Below, piece by piece: positions 40,199-47,861 of a DNA stretch of 64,000 nucleotides. Both the position numbers and the translations under genes were made by a program. The stretch's first letter is position 1. The number at the start of each line of letters is the position of its first letter. Under the pieces are notes generated by a model that was not told where the DNA came from, searched no databases, and saw only the letters and a list, made by a program, of their open reading frames with translations. The stretch is taken from contig NZ_JAERRK010000002.1 in the NCBI RefSeq assembly GCF_016741775.1, positions 496,001-560,000 of the forward strand. Reading direction: 5' to 3'. Origin of the DNA: Streptomyces actinomycinicus (GTDB taxonomy: Bacteria > Actinomycetota > Actinomycetes > Streptomycetales > Streptomycetaceae).

Positions 40199-40849
40199 AT
40201 GACCGGGACCGAGGACTTCCTGACCGCCACCCGCACCTTCTACGACACCGTCGCCGAGGACTACGCCGACCACTTCCGCGACCCCCTCGCCGAGAGGCCG
40301 CTGGAGCGGGCGCTGCTCGCCGCGTACGCCGAGCAGGTCGGCCCCGAGGGCACGGTCGCCGACCTCGGCTGCGGCCCCGGCGCGATCACGGCGCACCTGG
40401 CCTCGCTGGGCCTCACCGTCTTCGGCCTGGACCTCTCCGAGTCCATGATCGCTGTCGCCCGCCGCGAGAACCCCGGCCTGCGCTTCGAACAGGGCTCCAT
40501 GCTGGAACTTCCCGTGGCCGACGGCTCCCTGGCCGGTGCCGTCTCCTGGTACTCCAGCATCCACACGCCCGCGGACCGGCTCCCCGCGCTCCTCGCCGAG
40601 TTCCACCGCGCGCTGGCCCCCGGGGGTCTGCTCCTGCTCGCCTTCCAGACGGGTGACGTGCCGCTCCGCCTCGACCGCCCCTGGGGACGCCCGGTGGTAC
40701 TGGACTTCCACCGGCGCCGCCCCGAACAGATGGCGGAACTGCTGTCCGGGGCCGGGTTCACGCTTCGTTCCAGCACCGTGCGCGAGCGCGAGGAGGCGCA
40801 CGGCGAGTCAGCCCCGCAGGCGTTCCTTCTCGCCCGCAAGAAAGGCTGA
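40199..40849 (+). CDS. SAM-dependent class I methyltransferase
   Basis: The 216-residue protein has motif I VADLGCGPGAITAHLA, the acidic strand end VFGLDLSESMIAVAR, and a post-motif GSMLELPVADGSLAGAVSWYS. It is of the ubiquinone/biotin methyltransferase-like class (Methyltransf_11/25). The acceptor is unknown. TACGGT at 40185-40190, eight bases before the ATG, suggests a leaderless or nearly leaderless mRNA. It is divergent from the kinase gene, with 86 bp between starts. Confidence 0.82.
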   Translation: MTGTEDFLTATRTFYDTVAEDYADHFRDPLAERPLERALLAAYAEQVGPEGTVADLGCGPGAITAHLASLGLTVFGLDLSESMIAVARRENPGLRFEQGSMLELPVADGSLAGAVSWYSSIHTPADRLPALLAEFHRALAPGGLLLLAFQTGDVPLRLDRPWGRPVVLDFHRRRPEQMAELLSGAGFTLRSSTVREREEAHGESAPQAFLLARKKG

Positions 40850-40880
40850 CCAGGCGACGGGCCGACGGTGACCTGGGCGG

Positions 40881-40979
40881 CGGCCGGTCGCTTCGAGTCG
40901 CGGATGCGAACGGCGGCGCCTGGGCAAGAGGGTGTCCCCGCGCGGCCGGTCGCTCGGAGTCGCGGATGTGAACGGCGGC
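40881..40979. repeat. Imperfect 37-bp direct repeat
   Basis: Copies at 40881-40917 and 40943-40979 differ at three positions and are 62 bp apart start to start. They lie between the methyltransferase stop and the LysR stop, in non-coding DNA. Each contains CGGCCGGTCG and GTCGCGGATG. Confidence 0.8.
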
Positions 40980-41034
40980 CCGGGTGGGCGGCGACCTCCA
41001 GACACTGACAAGACGGTCTGGGGCGAGCCGCCGC

Positions 41035-41937
41035 TCACCGCGGAGCGGGCGGGGCGACGCGGTGCTCCACGACCGTGTCCGCGAAGGCCCTCGCCGGAGG
41101 GCTGAGCGCGTCCCAGCGACGGACGGCCCAGCCGACCGGGAGGGGACGCAGGCCGGGGAGGGGGACCAGGCGCACGCGGCTCTCGCCGGGGACGGGGAGG
41201 CCCGGTACGGCGGGTACGACGGCCCGGCCCAGTCCCAGCTCGGCCAGCAGCAGGGCCGTGTCCCAGTCGGCCACGCTCGGCTCGTACGCGAACCGTACGC
41301 CCCGCTCGGCGCACGCCGCTTCGAGGTGGGCGGCGGACGTGGAGTTCGGTGGGAGCCGGATGAGCCGGGTGCCGGCCAGCTCCGCGGGGTCCAGGTGCGG
41401 GCGGTCGGCCAGTGGGTCGTCCGCGCGGACGGCGAGGAGCCAGGGCAGATCCACGACCGTGCGCTGCTCGATGCCGCGGACCGGTGGGCCGACGGTGATC
41501 CAGGCCAGGTCCAGCGTGCCGTCGGCGAGGGCGTCGAAGCTGCCGCGGCCCGAACTGACCGTGCGGAACTCCAGGTTGACCTTGGGGTGCCGGCGGCGGA
41601 ACGTGACGACCGCGTCGGACATGAAGTGCCGGACGGTGGTGGCGCCGGTGGCCACGCGGACGTAGCCGCTGTGGCCGTCGACCAGGTCGCGCAGCTGTCG
41701 TACGACCAGGTCCAGGCCGTTGATGCCCTCGGCCGCCGCGGTCTCCAGGAGGCGGCCGGCCTGGGTCGGGACGACTCCGCGCGGCTGGCGTTCGAGCAGC
41801 GCCACCCCGGTCTCCCGCTCCAGCCGTCTGACGTGCTGGCTGACGGCGGACTGGGTGCAGCCGAGGTCGCGCGCGACCGAACTCAGGCTGCCCGCACGGC
41901 ACACGGCCACGAACACACGGAGGTCGTCCAAGGTCAC
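41035..41937 (-). CDS. LysR-family transcriptional regulator
   Basis: The protein is about 300 residues, with an N-terminal LysR helix-turn-helix (LDDLRVFVAVCRAGSLSSVARDLGCTQSAVSQHVRRLE, quoted in parts: GSLSSVARDLGCTQSAVSQH) and a periplasmic-binding-like effector domain (about 90-295). GTG at 41937 is chosen because the upstream TTG at 41946 falls inside a palindrome that looks like its own operator. LysR genes usually have a divergent target. Here the other side holds only the 3' end of the acyl-CoA synthetase gene, so the target is missing or distant. Confidence 0.85.
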   Translation of the reverse strand: MTLDDLRVFVAVCRAGSLSSVARDLGCTQSAVSQHVRRLERETGVALLERQPRGVVPTQAGRLLETAAAEGINGLDLVVRQLRDLVDGHSGYVRVATGATTVRHFMSDAVVTFRRRHPKVNLEFRTVSSGRGSFDALADGTLDLAWITVGPPVRGIEQRTVVDLPWLLAVRADDPLADRPHLDPAELAGTRLIRLPPNSTSAAHLEAACAERGVRFAYEPSVADWDTALLLAELGLGRAVVPAVPGLPVPGESRVRLVPLPGLRPLPVGWAVRRWDALSPPARAFADTVVEHRVAPPAPR

Positions 41938-41940
41938 AAC

Positions 41941-41960
41941 ACCCAAGCTAACACTTGGGT
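41941..41960. promoter_or_regulatory. Palindrome at the LysR start, probable autoregulatory site
   Basis: ACCCAAG (41941-41947) and CTTGGGT (41954-41960) are exact inverted copies around CTAACA. A third AACCCAAGG follows at about 41971-41979. The position immediately upstream of the LysR start fits an autoregulatory operator. Confidence 0.65.
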
Positions 41961-42117
41961 TTGGCGAGCGAACCCAAGGATTGACTGGCTGCTGGGGGCG
42001 TACGAGGATCGTTCCCGGGCCGCGACCGACCCAGGCGGCAACCCGCTCCCCGCCCCCACCGAGTCCGGACGACGTGGGATCAGTGCGGAGCGGGTGCCGA
42101 CCCCCTCGGGCCGGCGC

Positions 42118-44058
42118 TCATCGCACGTACAGGCTCTCCACCTCGTGGGAGAAGTCCCGCATGATCTGTTCCCGCCGCAGCTTCATGGAGGGGGTGAGGT
42201 GTCCGGCCTCCTCGGTGAAGTCCACCGGCAGTACGGTGAAGCGGCGGATGGACTCGGGGCGGGACACCAGCTTGTTCGCCTCGTCCATCGCCCGCTGCAG
42301 GACCTCGGTCAACTCCTCGTCGGAGGCCAGGAGTTCCGGCGGCACCGGGTGCTTGCCGATCATCTGGCGCCAGTGCGTGATGCCGTCGGGGTCGAGGGTG
42401 ACGAGGGCCGCGACGTACGGGCGGCCGTCCCCGACCAGCATCACCTGGGAGATCAGCGGGTGCTGACGCAGCCAGTTCTCCAGCGGCGCCGGGGCCACCG
42501 ACTTGCCGCCCGCGGTGATCAGCAGTTCCTTCTTGCGGCCGGTGATGGTCAGGTAGCCCTCGTCGTCCAGCTCGCCGATGTCGCCCGTCGGCAGCCAGCC
42601 GTCGAGGGTCGCGGGGACCACACCGCCTGCCTGCGGGTCCCAGTAGCCGCGCAGCACATGGTCGCCGGCGACGAGGATCTCGCCGTCCGCCGCGATCCGT
42701 ACCCGCGTGCCGGGCATCGGCCAGCCGACCGTGCCGAGGCGGGGCTTCAGCGGCGGGGTGACCGTCGACGCTCCGGTCGTCTCCGTGAGGCCGTAGCCCT
42801 CGAAGATCTCGATGCCCGCGCCCGCGTAGAACGCGGCGAGGCGCCGGCCGAGGGGGGAGCCGCCGCAGATGACGTACCGCACCCGGCCGCCCATGGCGGT
42901 GCGGATGCGGCGGTAGACCAGGGGGTCGTAGAAGGTGCGCTGCGTCTTCAGGGCGCGGCCCGGACCGCTGCCGGTGCCGGTCTGACGGGCCTCCAGCGCC
43001 TCGCCGTAGCGCTGGGCCACGGTCGCCGCCCGGTCGAAGGCCGCCACCCGGCCGCCCGCCTCCGCCTTGGCGCGGGCGGAGTTGTAGATCTTCTCCAGCA
43101 TGTACGGGATGGTCAGCAGGCAGGTCGGTCTGAACGCGGCCAGGTCCGGGAGGAGGTCGTCCGGGGCCAGGCTGGGCGCGTGGCCGAGGCGGACGCGGGC
43201 GCGGACGCAGGCGATGGCCACCATCCGGCCGAACACGTGGGACATGGGCAGGAAGAGGAGGACCGACGGCTCCTCGCCCTGCGCCTTGAACACCGGGTGG
43301 AGGAGTTCGATCGCGTTGTCGACCTCGGCGAAGAAGTTGCCGTGCGAGAGGGCGCAGCCCTTCGGCCGGCCGGTGGTGCCCGAGGTGTAGATCAGCGTGG
43401 CGAGCGTGTCGGGGCCCAGCATGCCCCGGCGTACGGCCACCTCCCCGTCCGGTACCTGCGCGCCCGCGTCGGCGAGCCGGGCCACGTGCTCCTTCTCCAT
43501 CACCCACAGGTGGCGTACGTCGGGCAGGCGCGCGAGTTCGGGGCCGATGGCGGCGGCCTGCGCGGCGGTCTCCGTGATCAGGGCGACCGCGCCGGAGTCG
43601 TGCAGGATCCAGCGGGTCTGGAAGACGGAGGAGGTCGGGTAGACGGGGACGGTGACCAGGCCGGCCGCCCAGGCGGCGAAGTCGAGCAGGGTCCACTCGT
43701 AGGTCGTACGGGCCATGACGGCGATCCGGTCGCCCGGCAGCAGGCCCTCGGCGATCAGTCCCCTGGCCACGGCCTGTACCTCGGCGGCGAACCGGGTCGC
43801 CGTCACGTCCGTCCAGCGGCCGTCGGGGCGCTTGCGGCTCAGCACGGCCGCGTCGGGGGCCGCCTGGGCGTTGTCGTACGGCAGGTCGGCGAGGGAGCCG
43901 TGGGTGACCGGGGGCGCGAACGGCGGTACGTGCGCCTCCCGTACGGCGCCGTCCAGCCGCCGTGTCTCCGGCTCGACGAGGACCGGGCGGCCGTCGTAGT
44001 CGGTGGCGGAGACGGGGGCGCCGGAGGAGGCGGGCGCGTTCGGGAAGGGGGTGGACAC
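42118..44058 (-). CDS. Long-chain acyl-CoA synthetase (FadD15-like AMP-binding enzyme)
   Basis: The 646-residue adenylate-forming enzyme has A3 motif LIYTSGTTGRPKGC, the SHVFGRM helix region, A5 GYGLTETTG, the A7-A8 region GWLPTGDIGELDDEGYLTITGRKKELLITAGGK (key parts TGDIGELDDEG and GRKKELLITAGGK) and a catalytic-lysine-type end (SMKLRREQI). It activates fatty acids as acyl-CoA. The start is GTG at 44058, divergent from the MaoC gene across a region holding two palindromes. Confidence 0.9.
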   Translation of the reverse strand: MSTPFPNAPASSGAPVSATDYDGRPVLVEPETRRLDGAVREAHVPPFAPPVTHGSLADLPYDNAQAAPDAAVLSRKRPDGRWTDVTATRFAAEVQAVARGLIAEGLLPGDRIAVMARTTYEWTLLDFAAWAAGLVTVPVYPTSSVFQTRWILHDSGAVALITETAAQAAAIGPELARLPDVRHLWVMEKEHVARLADAGAQVPDGEVAVRRGMLGPDTLATLIYTSGTTGRPKGCALSHGNFFAEVDNAIELLHPVFKAQGEEPSVLLFLPMSHVFGRMVAIACVRARVRLGHAPSLAPDDLLPDLAAFRPTCLLTIPYMLEKIYNSARAKAEAGGRVAAFDRAATVAQRYGEALEARQTGTGSGPGRALKTQRTFYDPLVYRRIRTAMGGRVRYVICGGSPLGRRLAAFYAGAGIEIFEGYGLTETTGASTVTPPLKPRLGTVGWPMPGTRVRIAADGEILVAGDHVLRGYWDPQAGGVVPATLDGWLPTGDIGELDDEGYLTITGRKKELLITAGGKSVAPAPLENWLRQHPLISQVMLVGDGRPYVAALVTLDPDGITHWRQMIGKHPVPPELLASDEELTEVLQRAMDEANKLVSRPESIRRFTVLPVDFTEEAGHLTPSMKLRREQIMRDFSHEVESLYVR

Positions 44059-44284
44059 GGGCGGCTCCTCGGGCGTGCGTGCACCGGTGGCGCCCCGGAA
44101 AGGGGTTACCGCCGGTCAGGCAGGTGATCGTACGGGTCCGCTGTGAGGGGGTTGTGCGGGTGCGGGGGTGGTCCGGGGCCGGGGATGTGCAGCCTCGGAG
44201 GTTGTGTGAGGGGTGTTCAGCTTTGCCTGCGCGCGAGGTGGACGGTGGCTTCGGGATCGCCGTCACGCCGTGTCCGCCTTGGCA

Positions 44285-44314
44285 TTACCTCCGGTAACCT
44301 TACTTCAGAGTAAG
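44285..44314. promoter_or_regulatory. Twin palindromes in the fadD-maoC divergent promoter region
   Basis: TTACC-TCC-GGTAA (44285-44297) is followed one base later by CTTACT-TCAG-AGTAAG (44299-44314). Both are perfect inverted repeats with the same TTAC/GTAA ends. They lie 32 bp before the MaoC start and about 230 bp from the fadD start. A TetR-type repressor gene lies just beyond maoC and is the natural candidate to bind here. Confidence 0.65.
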
Positions 44315-44345
44315 CAATGTGGACCTAGCCGCGCGGGAGTTGCAC

Positions 44346-45332
44346 ATGGCCGACCGCCACCTCGGCTTCACCGGCACGACCCAGGGGCGTTCCCGGGCGC
44401 CGCTGAACGCCGTTCCCCTGACCGGCACCCCCGCGCTCGGCCCGCTGCTGCTTCGCGGGGCCCTGAGTTCGCCCTTCAAGCGCCGCCCCGACCCGGACGC
44501 GGACGTGCCGCGCACACGGCTGGTACTGCCCGGGGTGCGCGTCGCCCCGGAGGGACTGGCCGCGTACGAGCGGGTGTGCGGCTTCGGTGCCGGCGACGCG
44601 GACCTTCCGGTGACGTACCCGCACGTCCTCGGATTTCCGCTGGCCATGCGGCTGATGAGCGGGCGGGACTTTCCGCTGCCGTTGCCGGGGCTGGTCCATA
44701 CGTCGGTCGAGATCGTGCGGGTGGGGGCGCTGCCCGTCGATGCGGCGTACGAGGTGGGTGTGTGGGTGGAGGGGCTGACCGCGCACCGGCGTGGGGTCGA
44801 GGTGGCGGTGGTGACGGAGTTGGGGATGGGGGGTGAGGTGGTGTGGGGGTCGCGCAGTACGTATCTGGCGCGGGGCCGTGGGGGTGGTGGCGGGGCTGCG
44901 CCGCGGACCCCGTCCCCCGTCCACCCGCCCGGCCGACTCGCTCGGCCGGGAAGCGAGACGTGCGAGAAGCCGCCTCGCGATGCGGAGGAGGCGCTGCCCG
45001 TTGTCGGGGAGTGGCGGCTCGGGGCGGATGTGGGGCGGCGGTACGGGGGTGCCTCGGGGGACCGGAACCCGATCCACCTGTATCCCCTCACCGCTCGCCT
45101 CTTCGGCTTTCCCCGGGCCGTCGCGCACGGCATGTGGACCGTGGCCCGCTGCCTGGCCGCGCACGGCACGCCCGACGCCGTCGAGGTCCGGGCCCGGTTC
45201 CGGGCGCCCGTACTGCTGCCGGGGACGGTGGCGTACGGGGCGGACGGCACCGGGCGGTTCGAGCTTCGGGCGGGGCGGGACGGGCGGGTGCATGTGACCG
45301 GAGAGGTGAGCAGGAAGGCCGAGTGGAGCTGA
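44346..45332 (+). CDS. MaoC-like acyl dehydratase/hydratase
   Basis: The 328-residue protein has a double hot-dog layout. An N-terminal half lacks clear catalytic residues. A disordered Gly/Pro-rich linker (about 185-215) leads to a C-terminal MaoC domain with SGDRNPIHLYPLTARLFGF and AVAHGMWTV, where Asp/His of the hydratase motif reside. It probably hydrates enoyl-CoA or enoyl-ACP. ATG at 44346 has GGGAG upstream (the GTG at 44319 is also open). Its partners are the divergent acyl-CoA synthetase and the TetR gene. Confidence 0.85.
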   Translation: MADRHLGFTGTTQGRSRAPLNAVPLTGTPALGPLLLRGALSSPFKRRPDPDADVPRTRLVLPGVRVAPEGLAAYERVCGFGAGDADLPVTYPHVLGFPLAMRLMSGRDFPLPLPGLVHTSVEIVRVGALPVDAAYEVGVWVEGLTAHRRGVEVAVVTELGMGGEVVWGSRSTYLARGRGGGGGAAPRTPSPVHPPGRLARPGSETCEKPPRDAEEALPVVGEWRLGADVGRRYGGASGDRNPIHLYPLTARLFGFPRAVAHGMWTVARCLAAHGTPDAVEVRARFRAPVLLPGTVAYGADGTGRFELRAGRDGRVHVTGEVSRKAEWS

Positions 45333-45358
45333 TCACCGGCGGGCCGGGGCCCGGTCGG

Positions 45359-46000
45359 CTACGCCGGCGGGGTCCAGACGTGGCCCGACAGCAGATTGCC
45401 CAGGCCTGACCAGGCGAAGTTCATCAGGGTGGCCGCTGCCTGGCGGGCGGTGACGCCGGGGGTGACGTTGGCCCAGGCGGCGAGGGACTCCGCGGCTCCC
45501 ACCAGGGCCTCGGCCAGGCCGGCCACCTCTCCTTCGGGGAGGTCCGGGTCCCGGTGGGCCGCCCGCGCCGCCACCGCGACCAGCCGGGTCACGAAGGCGA
45601 CGATCTCCGCGCGCATCGCGGCGACCTCGGCCGCGAAGGGCTCCCCGTGCGTACGCGCCTGGAGGTGCAGCACCGACCAGCCGTCGGGGTGCTCGGCGGT
45701 GTGCGCGAAGAACGCCTGCAGCCCGTCCCAGAGCTGGCGGTCGGCGGGCAGCCCCGGCCGGACGCCCGCGCGGACGGCCTCCGTGAGCGCGGTCGCCTCA
45801 CGGCGGATGCAGGCGATGAAGAGGTCTTCCTTCGAGTTCAGGTACAGGTACACCAACGGCTTCGAGACGCCCGCGAGTTCGGCTATCTCGTCCATGGAGG
45901 CGGCCATGTACCCGCGTTGCCCGAAAATCCGCACGGCAGCGTCGAGCATCTGCTGCTCCCGCACCGCCCTCGGCATCCGTTTGGTCTTCACGGCACCCAT
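45359..46000 (-). CDS. TetR-family regulator
   Basis: The 213-residue protein has an N-terminal helix-turn-helix (MLDAAVRIFGQRGYMAASMD, EIAELAGVSKPLVYLYLNSKEDL) and a C-terminal ligand-binding helical domain (about 75-205). It is convergent with maoC, 26 bp away. It probably controls the acyl-CoA synthetase/MaoC pair through the palindromes at 44285-44314, with an acyl-CoA as inducer; this is inference from position. Confidence 0.87.
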   Translation of the reverse strand: MGAVKTKRMPRAVREQQMLDAAVRIFGQRGYMAASMDEIAELAGVSKPLVYLYLNSKEDLFIACIRREATALTEAVRAGVRPGLPADRQLWDGLQAFFAHTAEHPDGWSVLHLQARTHGEPFAAEVAAMRAEIVAFVTRLVAVAARAAHRDPDLPEGEVAGLAEALVGAAESLAAWANVTPGVTARQAAATLMNFAWSGLGNLLSGHVWTPPA

Positions 46001-46068
46001 GGGGCAAGCCTAGTTGGGGCCGGGGTGGCGAGCCGCGGCTCGGCGGACACCGGCCGGTACCGCTCGGT

Positions 46069-46368
46069 TCAGGAAGGCTGGCCCTGGGCCCGGGCGCTGT
46101 CGTCGGCGACGTCCTCCTGGCTGCGGTTCGCGTCCAGGTTGGCCTTCATCCGGTCGACCTTGCCCACGATCTGCACCGAGGCCCGGTCCCGTTCCTTGCG
46201 CAGCGCCACCCAGCTGATCGGCGCCGAGAGGATCAGGGCGAGCAGCAGGACCCACAGGCCGTTGGAGTTGCCGAAGCCGCGCGGGAAGATGCCGGAGTAG
46301 ACGGCTCCCCAGACGACCGCGAGGCAGCCCGCGAAGATACCGAGGCGCATCAGCGTGTAGCGGAGCAT
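46069..46368 (-). CDS. DUF4229-like small membrane protein
   Basis: The 99-residue protein has two transmembrane helices (about 8-28 and 40-58) and a charged C-terminal tail (LRKERDRASVQIVGKVDRM, ending AQGQPS). Its size and pattern match DUF4229, found near menaquinone genes in many actinomycetes. Its role is not known. ATG at 46368 is chosen because it starts just before the first helix; an ATG at 46392 is open. Confidence 0.7.
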   Translation of the reverse strand: MLRYTLMRLGIFAGCLAVVWGAVYSGIFPRGFGNSNGLWVLLLALILSAPISWVALRKERDRASVQIVGKVDRMKANLDANRSQEDVADDSARAQGQPS

Positions 46369-46461
46369 CTCAATCCACTCGTCCGATTCCAAAAGGGGTC
46401 ATCGTCCAGTGAAGCACGCCGCACAGGCGATCATGCAGCGGGGTCCGTGCGGCGGGGTAGT

Positions 46462-46596
46462 ACGGCGGGACCCGTTCGGCGGGGAGGCGCGGCGGGACCC
46501 GTTCGGCGGGGAGGCGCGGCAGGACCCGTTCGGCGGGGAGGCGCGGCGGGATCCGTTCCGCGGGGCGGCGCGGCGGGATCCGTTGCTGCGCGGCGG
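46462..46596. repeat. 27-bp tandem repeat, five units
   Basis: Units begin at 46462, 46489, 46516, 46543 and 46570. The consensus is GCGGCGGGACCCG-TTCGGCGGGGAGGC. Units 1-3 are nearly identical, unit 4 has several changes and unit 5 diverges after GTT. The array lies between the stop of the acetyltransferase gene and the DUF4229 gene and is not part of a recognised protein. Confidence 0.9.
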
Positions 46597-46605
46597 CGCG
46601 GCGGG

Positions 46606-47130
46606 TCAGTGCAGGGGCAGGAGCATGAGGACGTCGTCGCGGTCGTCGTCGGGGGCCACTCGGATGGCGCCGGGGACCCGGCCGACCTCCTTGTAGCCGC
46701 AGGAGGCGTAGAAGCGCTCCAGACCGAGACCGCCGCGGCAGGTGAGCCGGATCGCCTCGATGCCCTCCATCCCGCGGACCGCGTCGGCCGCGGCGGCCAG
46801 CAGGTCGCGGCCGTAACCCTTGCCCTGGTGCCGGGGGTGGACCATCACCGTGTAGAGCCACACCCAGTGGGTCATCAGCCGGTGCGTGTTGTGGGTGACG
46901 AAGGCGGTCGCGGCGACCTCACCGTCCTCGTCGTGCCCGACGAGCAGCCGGGTGCGTCCCTCGGCCATCTGCACGAAGTGCCGCACCAGCTCGGGGCGTA
47001 CCTCCTCGCGGTTCACCGGGGCCACGAAGCCGACGGCGCCGCCCGCGTTCGAGACGTCCGTCCACAGGCCGAGGATGCCGTCGCGCAGGGCCGGGGTGAC
47101 AGCGGGATCCAGGGTGAAAGTAAGGGGCAT
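46606..47130 (-). CDS. GNAT-family N-acetyltransferase
   Basis: The 174-residue protein has the acetyl-CoA loop VMVHPRHQGKGYGRDLLAAA and the C-terminal GLGLERFYASCGYKEVGRVP. An N-terminal half with WTDVSNAGGAVGFV resembles a subset of small actinomycete acetyltransferases. The substrate is unknown. The start is 16 bp beyond the stop of the UdgX gene, so both may share a transcript. Confidence 0.82.
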   Translation of the reverse strand: MPLTFTLDPAVTPALRDGILGLWTDVSNAGGAVGFVAPVNREEVRPELVRHFVQMAEGRTRLLVGHDEDGEVAATAFVTHNTHRLMTHWVWLYTVMVHPRHQGKGYGRDLLAAAADAVRGMEGIEAIRLTCRGGLGLERFYASCGYKEVGRVPGAIRVAPDDDRDDVLMLLPLH

Positions 47131-47146
47131 GCGCGCATGCTATCTA

Positions 47147-47797
47147 TTACCCGAGCGCGCGTGCAGCCACCTTCAGGTCGGCGACCAGTCCCTGGTACGC
47201 CTGCTCCCGGTCGTCCGCCCGCAGCACGGACGACGGATGCACGGTCGGCACCAGCCGCTCCGGGCGCCCGTGGATCTCCTCCTCCAGCACCGTGCCACGG
47301 ACCTGGCCGACCCGGAACGACGAACCCAGCAGCGCCTTTCCGGCCGTCGCCCCCAGTACCACGATCAGCTCCGGCTCCACCAGCGCCAGCTCCGCCGCGA
47401 GCCAGGGGCCGCACGCCGTCATCTCCCGCAGGCTCGGGGACTTGTGGATCCGGCGCTTGCGGGGTTCGGCCTGGGTGAACTTGAAGTGCTTGACCGCGTT
47501 GGTGACGTAGGTGTCCGCCGGATCCACACCGGCTTCCGCCAGGGCCCGGTCGAGGAGCTTGCCGGCGGGACCCACGAAGGGCTTGCCCTGGCGGTCCTCC
47601 TGGTCGCCGGGCTGCTCCCCCACGAGCATGACGCGGGCGTGGGTGTTCCCGGTGCCGAAGACCGTCTGGGTGGCGGGGCGGTGGAGGGGGCAGCCGCGGC
47701 AGCCGGCCGCCGCGCGGCGCAGGTCGTCGAGGGTGCCGTGGTCCGGCACGAAGGGTTTCGCCGTGTAGGCGTCCTCGGGGGCCTTCGTTGCTGGCAT
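47147..47797 (-). CDS. UdgX-type uracil-DNA glycosylase
   Basis: The 216-residue family 4-like glycosylase has an Fe-S cluster suggested by GCRGCPL. The motif GEQPGDQEDRQGKPFVGPAG includes the insertion typical of UdgX, and VPTVHPSSVLR is motif 3. The loop KRRIHKS carries His118. In Mycobacterium smegmatis UdgX the equivalent histidine becomes covalently joined to the uracil-site DNA. This points to a suicide-type lesion-trapping enzyme rather than an ordinary glycosylase. Confidence 0.87.
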   Translation of the reverse strand: MPATKAPEDAYTAKPFVPDHGTLDDLRRAAAGCRGCPLHRPATQTVFGTGNTHARVMLVGEQPGDQEDRQGKPFVGPAGKLLDRALAEAGVDPADTYVTNAVKHFKFTQAEPRKRRIHKSPSLREMTACGPWLAAELALVEPELIVVLGATAGKALLGSSFRVGQVRGTVLEEEIHGRPERLVPTVHPSSVLRADDREQAYQGLVADLKVAARALG

Positions 47798-47861
47798 GCC
47801 GGGCGGGTACCCCCCGTCCGGCCGGGGAACCGGGCGAGGGGGCGGGGTGGCGGTGGCGGGG

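Noticed and set aside
46462-46596. CRISPR array
   Set aside because: Units are contiguous 27-bp repeats without unique spacers, and no cas genes are present.
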